Shown: positions 31,240 through 40,041, counted from the stretch's first letter. The stretch is 64,000 bases of DNA from Saccharopolyspora gregorii (GCF_024734405.1 NZ_CP059556.1:2046001-2110000), one strand, 5' to 3'. Numbers and translations are program-made. The notes: generated by a model not told the origin, from the sequence alone.

Positions 31240-32442
31240 GTGAAGAACCTCGACGATCTGCTGTCCGAAGGAGTTCGGGGGCGTCGCGTGCTGGTGCGCG
31301 CCGACCTCAACGTTCCGCTGGACGGCGACGAGATCACCGACGACGGCCGGGTGCGGGCCTCGCTGCCGACGATCGAGAAGCTGACCGGGGCCGGTGCGCG
31401 CGTCGTCGTCACCGCCCACCTCGGCCGCCCGAAGGGCGAGCCGGACCCGCGGTTCTCGCTGGTACCGGTGGCGCGCAGGCTCGGTGAGCTGCTGGGCGCC
31501 GAAGTGGCGGTGGCCGGTGACGTGACCGGGGACTCCGCCCGCTCCGTGGTGGAGGGGCTGACCGACGGTTCGGTGGCGCTGCTGGAGAACGTGCGGTTCG
31601 ACCCGCGCGAGACCAGCAAGGACGACGCCGAGCGCGGCGCGTTCGCCCGCGAGCTGGCCGAGCTGGTCGGCGACGGCGCGGCGTTCGTCTCCGACGGCTT
31701 CGGCGTGGTGCACCGCAAGCAGGCCTCCGTCTACGACGTGGCGAAGCTGCTGCCGGGCTACGCGGGCGGACTGGTGCTGTCCGAAGTGGACGTGCTGCGC
31801 ACCCTCGTCGGCGACCCGCGGCGGCCCTACGTGGTGGTGCTCGGCGGTTCCAAGGTCTCCGACAAGTTCGGCGTGATCGAAGCGCTGCTGCCGAAGGTCG
31901 ACAAGCTGCTCATCGGCGGCGGCATGGCCTACACCTTCCTGGCCGCGCAGGGCCACCAGGTCGGTTCCTCGCTGCTGCAGAACGACCAGCTCGATGCCAC
32001 CCGCGACCTGCTCGCGAAGCACGGCGACAAGCTGGTGCTGCCCGTCGACGTGGTCGTCGCCGACGCGTTCGCCGCCGACGCGAACACGCGGGTCGTCGAG
32101 GCCGACGCCATCCCCGAGGGGTGGATGGGCCTGGACATCGGGCCGCGCAGCGTCGAGCTGTTCGCCGACGCCCTGCGCACCGCGGGCACCGTGTTCTGGA
32201 ACGGCCCCGCCGGCGTCTTCGAGTTCGAGGCGTTCGCCGCGGGCACCCGGGGCGTCGCGCAGGCCATCGTCGACTCCGACGCGTTCAGCGTCGTCGGTGG
32301 CGGCGACTCCGCGGCCGCGGTCCGCACCCTCGGCCTGCCCGAGGACGGGTTCTCGCACATCTCCACCGGTGGCGGCGCTTCGCTGGAATTCCTCGAAGGC
32401 AAGGACCTGCCGGGTGTCGCGGTCCTCGAAGGCGAAGCCTGA
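31240..32442 (+). CDS. pgk: Phosphoglycerate kinase
   Basis: Transfers phosphate from 1,3-bisphosphoglycerate to ADP; 400 aa. Motifs: [75 protein letters not shown] and [20 protein letters not shown] 31240 follows GAGGAG by 5 nt. tpiA follows after 56 nt, forming the pgk-tpiA part of the glycolytic cluster. Confidence 0.97.
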   Translation: MKNLDDLLSEGVRGRRVLVRADLNVPLDGDEITDDGRVRASLPTIEKLTGAGARVVVTAHLGRPKGEPDPRFSLVPVARRLGELLGAEVAVAGDVTGDSARSVVEGLTDGSVALLENVRFDPRETSKDDAERGAFARELAELVGDGAAFVSDGFGVVHRKQASVYDVAKLLPGYAGGLVLSEVDVLRTLVGDPRRPYVVVLGGSKVSDKFGVIEALLPKVDKLLIGGGMAYTFLAAQGHQVGSSLLQNDQLDATRDLLAKHGDKLVLPVDVVVADAFAADANTRVVEADAIPEGWMGLDIGPRSVELFADALRTAGTVFWNGPAGVFEFEAFAAGTRGVAQAIVDSDAFSVVGGGDSAAAVRTLGLPEDGFSHISTGGGASLEFLEGKDLPGVAVLEGEA

Positions 32443-32498
32443 CCGCCCGAACCGTCGAGCGTGGTGACTAGCGGCTCCGCCGCAGGAAAGGACTCCGC

Positions 32499-33284
32499 AT
32501 GGCCAGGACTCCGCTGATCGCGGGCAACTGGAAGATGAACCTGAACCACCTGGAAGCGATCGCCCTGGTGCAGAAGGTCGCCTTCGCGCTGCCCGAGAAG
32601 TACTTCGCGAAGGTCGAGGTGGCGGTCATCCCGCCGTTCACCGACATCCGGAGCGTGCAGACCCTGATCGACGGCGACAAGCTGCTGCTCAAGCACGGCG
32701 CGCAGGACGTCTCCGAGCACGACTCCGGCGCCTACACCGGTGACGTGTCCGGCCCGATGCTCGCCAAGCTCGGGTGCAGCTACGTGGTCGTCGGGCACTC
32801 CGAGCGCCGCGAGTACCACGCGGAGACCGACGAGGTCGTCGGCCGCAAGGTGCGGGCCACGCTGAAGAACGGCATGTCGCCGATCCTCTGCGTCGGCGAG
32901 CAGCTCGACGTCCGCGAATCCGGCGGCCACGTCGAGCACTGCACCACCCAGCTGATCAACGCGCTGAAGGGCCTCAAGGCGGAGCAGGTCCGCTCCGTCG
33001 TGGTCGCCTACGAACCGGTGTGGGCCATCGGCACCGGCAAGGTCGCCACCGCCGACGACGCGCAGGAGGTGTGCGCGGCGCTGCGCGCGGCGCTGGCCGA
33101 GAAGTACGGCAAGGAGATCGCCGACGAGGTGCGGGTGCTCTACGGCGGCTCGGTCAAGTCCAGCAACATCGGCGAGCTGATCGCGCAGACCGACGTGGAC
33201 GGCGCGCTCGTCGGCGGTGCGAGCCTCAACGGCGACGAGTTCACCAAGCTCAGCGCGATGGCGGCGGGCGGCCCGCTGCCCTGA
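32499..33284 (+). CDS. tpiA: Triosephosphate isomerase
   Basis: Interconverts dihydroxyacetone phosphate and glyceraldehyde 3-phosphate; 261 aa. Motifs: [26 protein letters not shown] (catalytic His), [17 protein letters not shown] (catalytic Glu) and [14 protein letters not shown] with GALVGGASL. The site AGGAAAGG precedes ATG. A small gcggctccgccgc hairpin (32471-32483) lies directly before that site. A strong terminator follows. Confidence 0.97.
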   Translation: MARTPLIAGNWKMNLNHLEAIALVQKVAFALPEKYFAKVEVAVIPPFTDIRSVQTLIDGDKLLLKHGAQDVSEHDSGAYTGDVSGPMLAKLGCSYVVVGHSERREYHAETDEVVGRKVRATLKNGMSPILCVGEQLDVRESGGHVEHCTTQLINALKGLKAEQVRSVVVAYEPVWAIGTGKVATADDAQEVCAALRAALAEKYGKEIADEVRVLYGGSVKSSNIGELIAQTDVDGALVGGASLNGDEFTKLSAMAAGGPLP

Positions 33285-33317
33285 TGCTCCGGCCGGTCCG
33301 CACGGGCCGGCCCGGCG

Positions 33318-33354
33318 ACCGCCCCGGCCGCGTGACCTCGTCGGCCGGGGCGGT
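33318..33354 (+). terminator. Terminator after tpiA
   Basis: Perfect 13-bp arms accgccccggccg (33318-33330) and cggccggggcggt (33342-33354), 11-nt loop, separating pgk-tpiA from secG. Confidence 0.75.
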
Positions 33355-33423
33355 GCACCCACCGACCGCGGTGGAACACCGGCGCTAAGGCGGACGGCGG
33401 TCCACCGGACGAACGCCAACCGG

Positions 33424-33429
33424 TACTCT
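33424..33429 (+). promoter_or_regulatory. -10 box TACTCT for secG
   Basis: TACTCT lies 32 nt before the secG ATG, just after the tpiA terminator. A GAGG site at 33453-33456 precedes the start. Confidence 0.35.
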
Positions 33430-33461
33430 CGGTGGCGAACCGCTGTGTGAACGAGGACGTG

Positions 33462-33695
33462 ATGAATCTAATCCTGCAGATCGGCCTGATCCTGACGAGC
33501 GTGCTGCTGGTGCTGCTGGTCCTGCTGCACCGGGCCAAGGGCGGCGGGCTCTCCTCGCTCTTCGGCGGTGGCATGCAGTCGAGCCTGTCGGGTTCCAGCG
33601 TGGCGGAGAAGAACCTCGACCGGATCACGATCGTGGTCATCGCGGTCTGGGTGATCTGCATCATCGGTACCGGGCTGCTGATCAAGATCGGTTGA
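33462..33695 (+). CDS. secG: Preprotein translocase subunit SecG
   Basis: Small accessory subunit of the SecYEG channel, 77 aa with two hydrophobic helices (LILQIGLILTSVLLVLLVLL and ITIVVIAVWVICIIGTGLLI) joined by the conserved cytosolic loop HRAKGGGLSSLFGGGMQSSLSGSSVAEKNLDR. ATG 33462 has GAGGACG upstream; GTG 33459 is equally in frame. Its place after tpiA is conserved in actinobacteria. Confidence 0.93.
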   Translation: MNLILQIGLILTSVLLVLLVLLHRAKGGGLSSLFGGGMQSSLSGSSVAEKNLDRITIVVIAVWVICIIGTGLLIKIG

Positions 33696-33778
33696 CGGTC
33701 CGGCGAGCTGGCAGCGGTTGACCAACAGCGGCCGGCCGGTGCGGCCGGTCCTCCGTGCGGCTTGGTGGGTGAGAGTGC

Positions 33779-34120
33779 ATGACTGGCGGTAACGCGATCC
33801 GAGGCACGCGCGTCGGCGCGGGCCCGATGGGCGAGTCGGAGCGGGGCGAGTCGGCACCGCGCAGGCGGGTCGACTACTGGTGCGCCAACGGCCACCACAC
33901 GCGGCCGTTCTTCTCGATGGACGCCGAGGTGCCGGACCAGTGGGACTGCCCCCGCTGCGGGCTGCCCGCGGGCCAGGACGAGCAGAACCCGCCGGAGGCG
34001 CGGCGCAACGAGCCGTACAAGAGCCACTTGGCGTACGTCAAGGAGCGGCGCAGCGACTCCGACGGCATGGCCATCCTCGAAGAGGCGTTGACGAAGCTGA
34101 AGAAGCGCCAGGGGCGCTGA
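33779..34120 (+). CDS. rbpA: RNA polymerase-binding protein RbpA
   Basis: Actinobacterial transcription activator that binds the principal sigma factor and RNA polymerase; 113 aa. It shows AIRGTRVGAGPMGES (N-terminal tail), a core with zinc-type cysteines (WCANGH, WDCPRCGLPAG), a basic linker (RRNEPYKSHLAYVKERRS) and a C-terminal sigma-interacting helix (DGMAILEEALTKLKKRQGR). It keeps the cysteines found in Streptomyces RbpA but lost in mycobacteria. It lies 83 bp after secG and ends in a strong hairpin. Confidence 0.95.
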   Translation: MTGGNAIRGTRVGAGPMGESERGESAPRRRVDYWCANGHHTRPFFSMDAEVPDQWDCPRCGLPAGQDEQNPPEARRNEPYKSHLAYVKERRSDSDGMAILEEALTKLKKRQGR

Positions 34121-34136
34121 CGGCGGGTCCACCGCG

Positions 34137-34164
34137 GGCGGGCCGGAGACCTCTCCGGCCCGCC
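34137..34164 (+). terminator. Terminator after rbpA
   Basis: Perfect 13-bp arms ggcgggccggaga (34137-34149) and tctccggcccgcc (34152-34164) around cc; a few inner pairs must open to form the loop. Confidence 0.75.
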
Positions 34165-34277
34165 TTCGCGTTGTTCGGCGTCCTCCGGACGAGGGGACAT
34201 CGAGTTGTGGGCCGTCGCGGCGCGGTCGTAGCTTGGGGCGCACCGCAGCACGGCGTCGTCGCAGGAAGCAGGCCCGC

Positions 34278-34619
34278 ATGGTGTCGTCCGAGAACAGCCG
34301 TCCCGCGCAGTCGTGGGTGCCGGTGCCGGGGGTGTCGGACCTCGCTCCGGGGGAGGTCGTGACCACCAAGATCGGTGGGGAATTCATCGCGGTGTGCAAT
34401 GCGGGCGGCGTCGTGCGCGCGTTCCGCGACGAATGCCCGCAGTGCGCGCTGCCCATCGGCGGCGGCCGGTTGCTGGGGGATCTGCTGTGGTGCGCCGGGT
34501 GCGCGGAACCATTCGACGTGTCCGCCGGGGGAGTCGGCAGGAAACGTGCTCGGTTCCGGCTCGCCGCTAGGTCACTGACCGTTTCCGAAGGTTCCGCGCG
34601 CATTGCTCTATCCGCGTGA
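34278..34619 (+). CDS. Rieske-fold-like protein with four cysteines
   Basis: A 113-aa protein that aligns by eye to small Rieske [2Fe-2S] proteins, but the two histidine ligands are replaced. The usual CxH...CxxH becomes Cys53-Pro-Gln-Cys56 and Cys72-Ala-Gly-Cys75, with the fold markers GVVRAFRDECPQCALPIGGGRLLGDLLWCAGCAEPFD kept in order. The ligand set suggests a rubredoxin-like Fe, a [2Fe-2S] or a Zn site rather than a true Rieske cluster. ATG 34278 has AGGAAG upstream. A HypB-like GTPase gene starts 140 bp downstream. Function unknown. Confidence 0.7.
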   Translation: MVSSENSRPAQSWVPVPGVSDLAPGEVVTTKIGGEFIAVCNAGGVVRAFRDECPQCALPIGGGRLLGDLLWCAGCAEPFDVSAGGVGRKRARFRLAARSLTVSEGSARIALSA

Positions 34620-34759
34620 TGTGCGTGCGGAGCGCGTTTCGCGGGCCATTCCGGTATGGAGAACCGAACCGTTCTCTGCGACGATGAGATGATCTTTGCC
34701 GCGTCTGGACGGATCAGCCGGAATCCGCCCGGACGCCGCAGCTGGAGGTGTGAGAGACC

Positions 34760-35512
34760 ATGCGCGGTGGGTACGCAGCAGCGGGCCGCGCCGGGGTCCG
34801 GGTGTCGGGTCCGGACTTCCCCGAGCCGTGCGGCCACGAAGGACCGTCCGCTTCGGACGGTGCGGTCCCCCGGCAGCGGATCTCCGACGCGCTGGCGGAG
34901 CGGACGCGGAACTCGTTGGCACGGCGCAGGATTCTCGCGCTGAACCTGATGAGCTCGCCCGGCTCGGGGAAGACCACCCTCCTGGAGCGGACGCTGCGCG
35001 AGCTCGGCTCGACCGTGTCGATCTCGGCGATAGAGGGGGACCAGGAGACCCACCTGGACGCCGACCGGCTGCGGGCCGCGGGCTGCCGCGTGGTGCAGAT
35101 CAACACCGGTTCCGGCGGGCACCTCGACGCCGACATGGTCGACGAAGGACTTCGGTCGCTGCAACCGGCCGGGCGGTCGCTGGTGTTCATCGAGAACATC
35201 GGGAATCTCGCCGCGCCCGCGTTGTTCGACCTCGGCGAGCACCACCGGGTGCTGATCGCCTCGGTCACCGAAGGCGAGGACAAACCGCTGAAATATCCGC
35301 ACGTATTCCGCAGCACCGATCTGGTGCTGCTGAACAAGGTGGATCTGCTGCCGCACCTCGATTTCGACGTGGACCGATTCATCTCGCACGCGCAGCGCAT
35401 CAATCCGCGGATCCGCGTGTTGCGGTTGTCCGCGAAACGCGGCGAGGGGATCGGCGAATGGTGCGGCTGGCTGCGCGCGCACCACGACGGGACCGCGCCC
35501 ATCCCCGCGTGA
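34760..35512 (+). CDS. hypB: HypB-like GTPase lacking G-domain metal ligands
   Basis: P-loop GTPase of the hydrogenase nickel-insertion family, 250 aa. Walker A is SSPGSGKTT (Lys71); [16 protein letters not shown] and [15 protein letters not shown] are typical HypB. Two metal-binding cysteines of the E. coli G-domain (Cys166 in GKGCHLDA and Cys198 in NLVCPA) are Gly120 (GSGGHLDA) and Ala152 (NLAAPA) here; the His is kept. The N-terminus has only one Cys-x-His (Cys24, His26) and no His-rich tract. No hydrogenase, hypA or urease gene is in the window. Probably a neo-functionalised or relic metallochaperone. Confidence 0.82.
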   Translation: MRGGYAAAGRAGVRVSGPDFPEPCGHEGPSASDGAVPRQRISDALAERTRNSLARRRILALNLMSSPGSGKTTLLERTLRELGSTVSISAIEGDQETHLDADRLRAAGCRVVQINTGSGGHLDADMVDEGLRSLQPAGRSLVFIENIGNLAAPALFDLGEHHRVLIASVTEGEDKPLKYPHVFRSTDLVLLNKVDLLPHLDFDVDRFISHAQRINPRIRVLRLSAKRGEGIGEWCGWLRAHHDGTAPIPA

Positions 35513-35663
35513 GCGCTGTGGCGTTGCTCGCCCGGACCCGCTCCGCGCGCTGATCGGCGGATACGCTCGCCGGATCATGCTCCGGGCGCGGTCGCCCGCG
35601 TCGGCTCGGCGCCCGGGAAGGTCCGGCGCCGCGGGCGCCGGTGGCCCAGCCGAGGAGACTGTG

Positions 35664-36137
35664 ATGGACCTGTCGACCGCCGACCTCGCGGACCGCGAAG
35701 GACCGGCCATCCGCAGCTGCGACGTGCAGTTCCGGCAGTACGGGGGGCGGGAGGTGTTCGCCGGGCGGATCCGCACGGTCACCTGCTTCCAGGACAACGC
35801 GCTGCTCAAGAAGGTGCTCTCCGAGCCGGGGGAGGGCCAGGTGCTGGTGATCGACGGAGCCGGGTCGGTGCACACCGCGCTCGTCGGTGACCTGATCGCG
35901 GAGCTCGGCCGCTCGAACGGCTGGACCGGCATCGTGGTGAACGGCGCCGTGCGCGACACCGCGGTGCTGGCCGGGATGGAGTTCGGCGTGAAGGCGCTCG
36001 GCTCGAACCCGCGCAAGAGCGGCAAGACCGGCGACGGCGTCGTCGACGAGCCGGTGGAGCTCGGCGGGGTGCGGTTCGTGCCCGGCGAATACCTGGTGAG
36101 CGACCACGACGGCGTCGTCGTCCTCGCCGAACCGTGA
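35664..36137 (+). CDS. RraA family protein (RNase E inhibitor / HMG aldolase fold)
   Basis: A 157-aa protein of the RraA/4-hydroxy-4-methyl-2-oxoglutarate aldolase family. The segments [25 protein letters not shown] and [25 protein letters not shown] are characteristic; the Arg-Asp pair and a downstream Asp/Glu suit the metal-dependent aldolase site. RNase regulation and aldolase activity cannot be told apart from sequence. ATG 35664 sits 5 nt after GAGGAG; GTG 35661 is adjacent. It stands 151 bp after hypB and ends in a GTGAACGG-type hairpin. Confidence 0.88.
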   Translation: MDLSTADLADREGPAIRSCDVQFRQYGGREVFAGRIRTVTCFQDNALLKKVLSEPGEGQVLVIDGAGSVHTALVGDLIAELGRSNGWTGIVVNGAVRDTAVLAGMEFGVKALGSNPRKSGKTGDGVVDEPVELGGVRFVPGEYLVSDHDGVVVLAEP

Positions 36138-36145
36138 TCCGGCCC

Positions 36146-36189
36146 AGGTGAACGGCCCGTTCGCCCGGCCGGACACGGGCCGTTCACCT
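36146..36189 (+). terminator. GTGAACGG-family hairpin after the RraA gene
   Basis: Perfect 15-bp arms aggtgaacggcccgt (36146-36160) and acgggccgttcacct (36175-36189), 14-nt loop. Same family as 1894 and 49510 and the 4773 tandem array. Confidence 0.75.
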
Positions 36190-36344
36190 CGGCGGACGAC
36201 CGGATCGCGCGCGGACCACCCCGGATGTCCGGTTCGGTTACCTGCCGGACATCTGCGCCGTGGTAGTTGACCGGCCGGACACGCGCGCGTAGCAGAGCTG
36301 ACGGTTCCCGCTCCTAACGTCCGAGGAGTGGGAAGCGTTGCCGG

Positions 36345-37280
36345 ATGAGCGCCGGTCCAGACACGCGGGAGCCGCGGACCCGGCGTGCGGTGCACGCCCT
36401 GACCGGCCGCCACGACGTCGAGTACGAGCAGGCGGTGCCGCCGCGGCTGGACCGCACCAGGCAGGCCGCCGTGCACGACTGCCTGTTCCTCACCGGTGAG
36501 TGCGACGGCTGGTTCGCGACGGTGCTGCCCGAGGCCCTCGCCGAGCTCGTCGACACCGGGAGCGCCGCCGACTGCGCGGCCGTCGCGCACACCACCGGTG
36601 TCGCGCCCGCCGTCCGCGCCGTCGCCGCCGGGGCCGTCGGCTACGAGCGGCTGCCCGCCACCTTCCAGGCGCTGCAACCGCACCACCTGCGGGAACCCGA
36701 GGTGCTCGGCGCGGTCGTCGCGGCGAAGCGGGTGCTGCACCGCGGCCCGGCGATGCCCGTCGACCGGGACGTGTTCGAGGACGTCGAGCGGTGGTCGGAG
36801 GCCGCCGCGGCCACGGGCGTCCCGCTGCCGGTGGACTTCACCTGGATGCGGGAGCGGGTGCGCCTGATCGGCGCGGCGCTGCGGGCGGCCGGCCGGGACT
36901 CGCGGCCCTGCCACCGGGACGGCAGCCCGTCGAACGTGCTGGTCGGCCCCGGCCGGGAGGTGCGGCTGGTCGACTTCGACTTCGCGGGCAACGCGGACCC
37001 GCACCACGACCTCGCGGCGATGCTGGTGGAGACCTGCCAGCTCGACGACGAGTGGCGCCGGGCCGCGGAGGTCGTCGACGGCAGACCCGATCAGCAGCGC
37101 CTCGCCCGCTACCGGCTCAACGCCATCGCCGACGACCTGGCGGTGGGGACGTGGGCGCTGCTGGCCGGGGCGCGCGTGCACCGGCCCGCCGGGTTCCCCG
37201 GGTACGGCCAGTGGCGGTTGCTGCGCTGCCGCTACGCGTTGCGGCACCGGCACTTCGACACCTGGCTCCGGCGGGTTTGA
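36345..37280 (+). CDS. APH-fold phosphotransferase
   Basis: Aminoglycoside phosphotransferase/choline kinase-fold protein, 311 aa. The catalytic loop reads CHRDGSPSNVLVG (His190, Asp192, Asn197) and the metal-binding segment LVDFDFAGNADPHHDLA (Asp210). The N-lobe is poorly conserved and I do not see a clear ATP-binding lysine. The substrate is unknown; small-molecule or sugar-alcohol kinase are options, and resistance is not supported by context. The start at ATG 36345 has only a weak site (GGAAG). Composite hairpin copy D begins 28 nt after the stop. Confidence 0.72.
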   Translation: MSAGPDTREPRTRRAVHALTGRHDVEYEQAVPPRLDRTRQAAVHDCLFLTGECDGWFATVLPEALAELVDTGSAADCAAVAHTTGVAPAVRAVAAGAVGYERLPATFQALQPHHLREPEVLGAVVAAKRVLHRGPAMPVDRDVFEDVERWSEAAAATGVPLPVDFTWMRERVRLIGAALRAAGRDSRPCHRDGSPSNVLVGPGREVRLVDFDFAGNADPHHDLAAMLVETCQLDDEWRRAAEVVDGRPDQQRLARYRLNAIADDLAVGTWALLAGARVHRPAGFPGYGQWRLLRCRYALRHRHFDTWLRRV

Positions 37281-37307
37281 CGGCTCTTGCTGATCGGGGG
37301 TGGGGTG

Positions 37308-37451
37308 GCGGAACCTCAGCGTCCTCGCTGCGGGATCGTTTTCACCGGTGGCTCCGCCACAGGAGAAAACGCCGTCCTCGCGAGGAGTGAGCTGAGAACC
37401 CGCGGGTGGTCCTGTTGCGTGCGTGGTTGCTGCTCAGCGGCTTTGCCGCTG
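37308..37451 (+). repeat. Composite hairpin element, copy D
   Basis: Long hairpin 37308-37403 (96 nt) and second hairpin cagcggctttgccgctg at 37435-37451. The outer 5' arm is 3 nt shorter than in other copies (cagcgtcctcgc with gcgaggagtgagctg), so pairing is weaker here. The inner arm cgttttc/gaaaacg and apex gtggctccgccac match copy B. The second hairpin has a C-to-T change in the loop only. Confidence 0.9.
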
Positions 37452-37496
37452 AGCGGCAAGTGCGCGCGGCGTGCTCTTGTCGCCAGTGGTAGGTGC

Positions 37497-38174
37497 TCAG
37501 TCGTGGGGGGTGCGGCGGTCCGCGATGTGGGGTGGGGTCGGGATACCGGGGGCGAGGTCCGGGGCCGGGATGGGGGTGCCCCACTCGGTGCGGAACGGGA
37601 GGACCCCTGCCCAGGCGCCCGTCGCGTGCTCCGCCGGGTCGTCGGTGGGCGGACCGGAGCGGATCTTCACCGAGGCCTCCGCCAGCGGCAGGGCCAGCAC
37701 GGCCACCGCCGCGAGCTCCTTCGCGTCCGGTTCCCGCGCGTGGTCCCACGAGCCGGGCGCCAGGTGCTCGGACAGCACCCGCAGCCCGTGCAGCTTCTCC
37801 GCCGGGTCCAGCACCGCCCGCGGCCGGCCGTAGATCACCGCGCTGCGGTAGTTCATCGAGTGGTCGTTGAGGGTGCGGGAGTACACCACCGCGTCCAGCA
37901 GGGTGACCGTCACGCACACCTCCGGTTCGGCGCCCGCCGCGAGCACGCTGCGCGCCCCGGTGGAGCCGTGAAGGTAGAGCACCTCGCCGTCGCGCCCGTA
38001 CCCGGTGGGCAGCACCTGCGGGTGGCCGTCGAGGACCAGGCCGAGGTGGCAGATCAGCGCCCCGTCGAGCACGTCGTGCAGGTCGGCGCGGTCGGTGGCG
38101 GCCCGGTCCTTCTTGCGGCCCAGCGAGGTGCGGGAGGTCGAGGACAACGGCGGTGCGGTGGTCGGTTCGGTCAT
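37497..38174 (-). CDS. Pyridoxamine 5'-phosphate oxidase-like flavin protein
   Basis: A 225-aa split-barrel protein of the pyridoxamine 5'-phosphate oxidase-related group (Pyridox_ox_2 type). Typical segments: ALICHLGLVLDGHPQVLPTGYGRDGEVLYLHGSTGARSVLAAGAEPEVCVTVTLLDAVVYSRTLNDHSMNYRSAVIYGRPRAV. It probably binds FMN or F420-type flavins; the substrate is unknown. ATG 38174 has AGGATGA upstream on the minus strand. It is convergent with copy D and lies downstream of pgl, beyond a hairpin. Confidence 0.85.
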   Translation of the reverse strand: MTEPTTAPPLSSTSRTSLGRKKDRAATDRADLHDVLDGALICHLGLVLDGHPQVLPTGYGRDGEVLYLHGSTGARSVLAAGAEPEVCVTVTLLDAVVYSRTLNDHSMNYRSAVIYGRPRAVLDPAEKLHGLRVLSEHLAPGSWDHAREPDAKELAAVAVLALPLAEASVKIRSGPPTDDPAEHATGAWAGVLPFRTEWGTPIPAPDLAPGIPTPPHIADRRTPHD

Positions 38175-38250
38175 GCGCTCATCCTGCGCGGCGAAGTGGA
38201 CGTCCCCAAGGTCCAATTTCCGGGGAAAGCGAAAGGCCACTTCACGCGAA

Positions 38251-38285
38251 CGGGCCGCCCGCCCCGAGGGGGAGCGGACGGCCCG
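38251..38285 (-). terminator. Terminator after pgl
   Basis: cgggccgcccgc (38251-38262) and gcggacggcccg (38274-38285): 12-bp arms with one mismatch, 11-nt loop, directly after the pgl stop on the minus strand. Confidence 0.6.
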
Positions 38286-38302
38286 GACTCGATCAGCCGT
38301 GC

Positions 38303-39055
38303 TCAGCCGCGCGGCGCGGCCGCCGGGTCCAGCAGCCACAGGGTGCGCTCCAGGCCGACGGCCCCCGCGGCCGGGATGTCCACCGGATCCGCACCGCCGA
38401 GCGCGGCCGCCACCGGCTCGGCCTTCGCCGCGCCCGTGGTCATCAGCCACACCTCGGCGGCGGACCGGATCGCGGGCAGCGTCAGCGAGATCCGCGTCGG
38501 CGGCGGCTTCGGGCAGTCGTGCACGCCCACCACCGCGCGTTCCCGCTCCCGCACGTACGGCGTGTCGGGGAACAACGACGCCGTGTGCCCCTCCTCGCCG
38601 ACGCCGAGCAGCAGCACGTCGAAGCGCGGCACCGGGAACTCCACGGCCGGCTCGGCCAGCGTCGCCAGCAGCTCCGCGTAGTGCGCGGCGGCCGCGTCGG
38701 CGTCCGCGCCGAACTTGCCGTCGGACGGGGCCATCGGGTGCACCCGCTCCGGGTCCACCGCCACGTGGTCGAGCAGCGCCGCCCGCGCCTGGGTCTCGTT
38801 GCGCTCCGGGTCGCCGTCCGGCAGGAACCGCTCGTCGCCCCAGTACACGTCCACGTTCGCCCAGTCGACCGCGTCCCGGGCGGGGGAGTGCCGGACCTGT
38901 TCGAGCACGCCGATGCCGGTGCGCCCGCCGGTGAGCACCACCGACGCCGATCCACGCGCGGCCTGCGCGTCCACGATCCGGGTGATCAGCCTGGCGGCGG
39001 CGGCCGCCGCCAGGACCTCGCCGTCGCCGTGCACGACGACTTCTTGCCTGGTCAT
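38303..39055 (-). CDS. pgl: 6-phosphogluconolactonase
   Basis: Hydrolyses 6-phosphogluconolactone in the oxidative pentose-phosphate pathway; 250 aa (DevB family). Motifs: SVVLTGGRTGIGVLEQV, VDVYWGDERFLPDGDPERNETQAR, FDVLLLGVGEEGHTASLFPDTP and RISLTLPAIRSAAEVWLMTTGAAKAE. The ATG overlaps the opcA stop (ATGA), so it is the last gene of pgi-zwf-opcA-pgl. Confidence 0.95.
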   Translation of the reverse strand: MTRQEVVVHGDGEVLAAAAAARLITRIVDAQAARGSASVVLTGGRTGIGVLEQVRHSPARDAVDWANVDVYWGDERFLPDGDPERNETQARAALLDHVAVDPERVHPMAPSDGKFGADADAAAAHYAELLATLAEPAVEFPVPRFDVLLLGVGEEGHTASLFPDTPYVRERERAVVGVHDCPKPPPTRISLTLPAIRSAAEVWLMTTGAAKAEPVAAALGGADPVDIPAAGAVGLERTLWLLDPAAAPRG

Positions 39056-40041
39056 GCCTCGCCTTCCGCCTGCTCCGGTTCGGTCGCCGCCTGCTCGGGC
39101 TCGTCGGCGGCGGGGGGTTGGTCGACGCGCCGGATCCCGGCCAGCCCACCGAGGGTGATCTCGTAGATCTCGTCCGGGTCGAGCCTGCGCAGCTCCTCGG
39201 CCAGGCAGTCCCGCACCTCGCGGCGGTGCAGCGAGAGCCGCCGGTCCGGCTGGCCCGGCTGGGTCAGCGTACCGACCTTCCCGTCCGGCCGGACGATCTT
39301 GACCGAACCGGAGGGGCGCCGCAGCTCGGCCGAGACGATGCCCGGGCCGCGCGGGTGCTCCACCCGGTACACCGGCACCTCCAGGTAGGCGCCCAGCCAC
39401 GCCGCCAGCAGGTCCGTGGACGGGGAGTCCGCGGCACCGGTGACGACGGCGCTGGTCACCGCCTCGTACGGCGGCAGGTCCAGCGCGGCGGTGAGCATCG
39501 CGCGCCACGAGGTGAGCCGGGTCCAGGACAGGTCCGTGTCGCCCTCCACGTAGGAGCCGACGCGGGTCTTGAGGAACTCGATCGGGTCGGGCTCCGCGGC
39601 CGCGTCGGTGATCCGGCGGTGCGAGAGCATCCCGATCGGGTCCTTCGCCGGGACCTCCGGGGCCTCGGTCGGCCACCACGCCACCACCGGCGCGTCCGGC
39701 AGCAGTAGCGGCACCACGGAACCGGCGCCCTCGTCGGCCAGCGCGCCGTACAGGCGCAGCACCACGACCTCCGAGGCACCCGCGTCCCCGCCGATGCGGA
39801 TCTGCGCGTCCAGCCGCGGCGCGGCCTCCTTGGCGCCCCGAGCCACCACGATCACCCGCGCCGGGTGCTCCCGGCTGGCGTCGTTGGCGGCCTGGATGGC
39901 CTTCTCCGTCTCGGTGCCGTCCCCGGTGACGATCACCAGGGTCAGCACCCGGCCGAGCGCGACGGCCCCACCGGTCTCGCGCAGCTCGACCATCTTCTTG
40001 TTGACCTGCGAGGTGGTCGTCGACGGCAGGTCGATGATCAC
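39052..40041 (-). CDS. opcA: Glucose-6-phosphate dehydrogenase assembly protein OpcA
   Basis: Assembly and allosteric partner of Zwf found in cyanobacteria and actinobacteria; 329 aa. Recognisable segments: VIIDLPSTTTSQVNKKMVELRE, PDAPVVAWWPTEAPEVPAKDPIG, SHRRITDAAAEPDPIEFLKTRVGSYVEGDTDLSWTRLTSWRAML. It ends in a Glu/Ala/Gln-rich tail. GTG 40041 overlaps the zwf stop and its own stop overlaps the pgl start. Confidence 0.95.
   Translation of the reverse strand: MIIDLPSTTTSQVNKKMVELRETGGAVALGRVLTLVIVTGDGTETEKAIQAANDASREHPARVIVVARGAKEAAPRLDAQIRIGGDAGASEVVVLRLYGALADEGAGSVVPLLLPDAPVVAWWPTEAPEVPAKDPIGMLSHRRITDAAAEPDPIEFLKTRVGSYVEGDTDLSWTRLTSWRAMLTAALDLPPYEAVTSAVVTGAADSPSTDLLAAWLGAYLEVPVYRVEHPRGPGIVSAELRRPSGSVKIVRPDGKVGTLTQPGQPDRRLSLHRREVRDCLAEELRRLDPDEIYEITLGGLAGIRRVDQPPAADEPEQAATEPEQAEGEA

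Noticed and set aside
32471-32483. Possible fragment of the composite element (gcggctccgccgc) before tpiA
   Set aside because: Only the short apex-like sequence is present; none of the other conserved islands is nearby.
36345-37280. Aminoglycoside resistance gene
   Set aside because: Only the general kinase fold is visible; there is no resistance or biosynthetic context.
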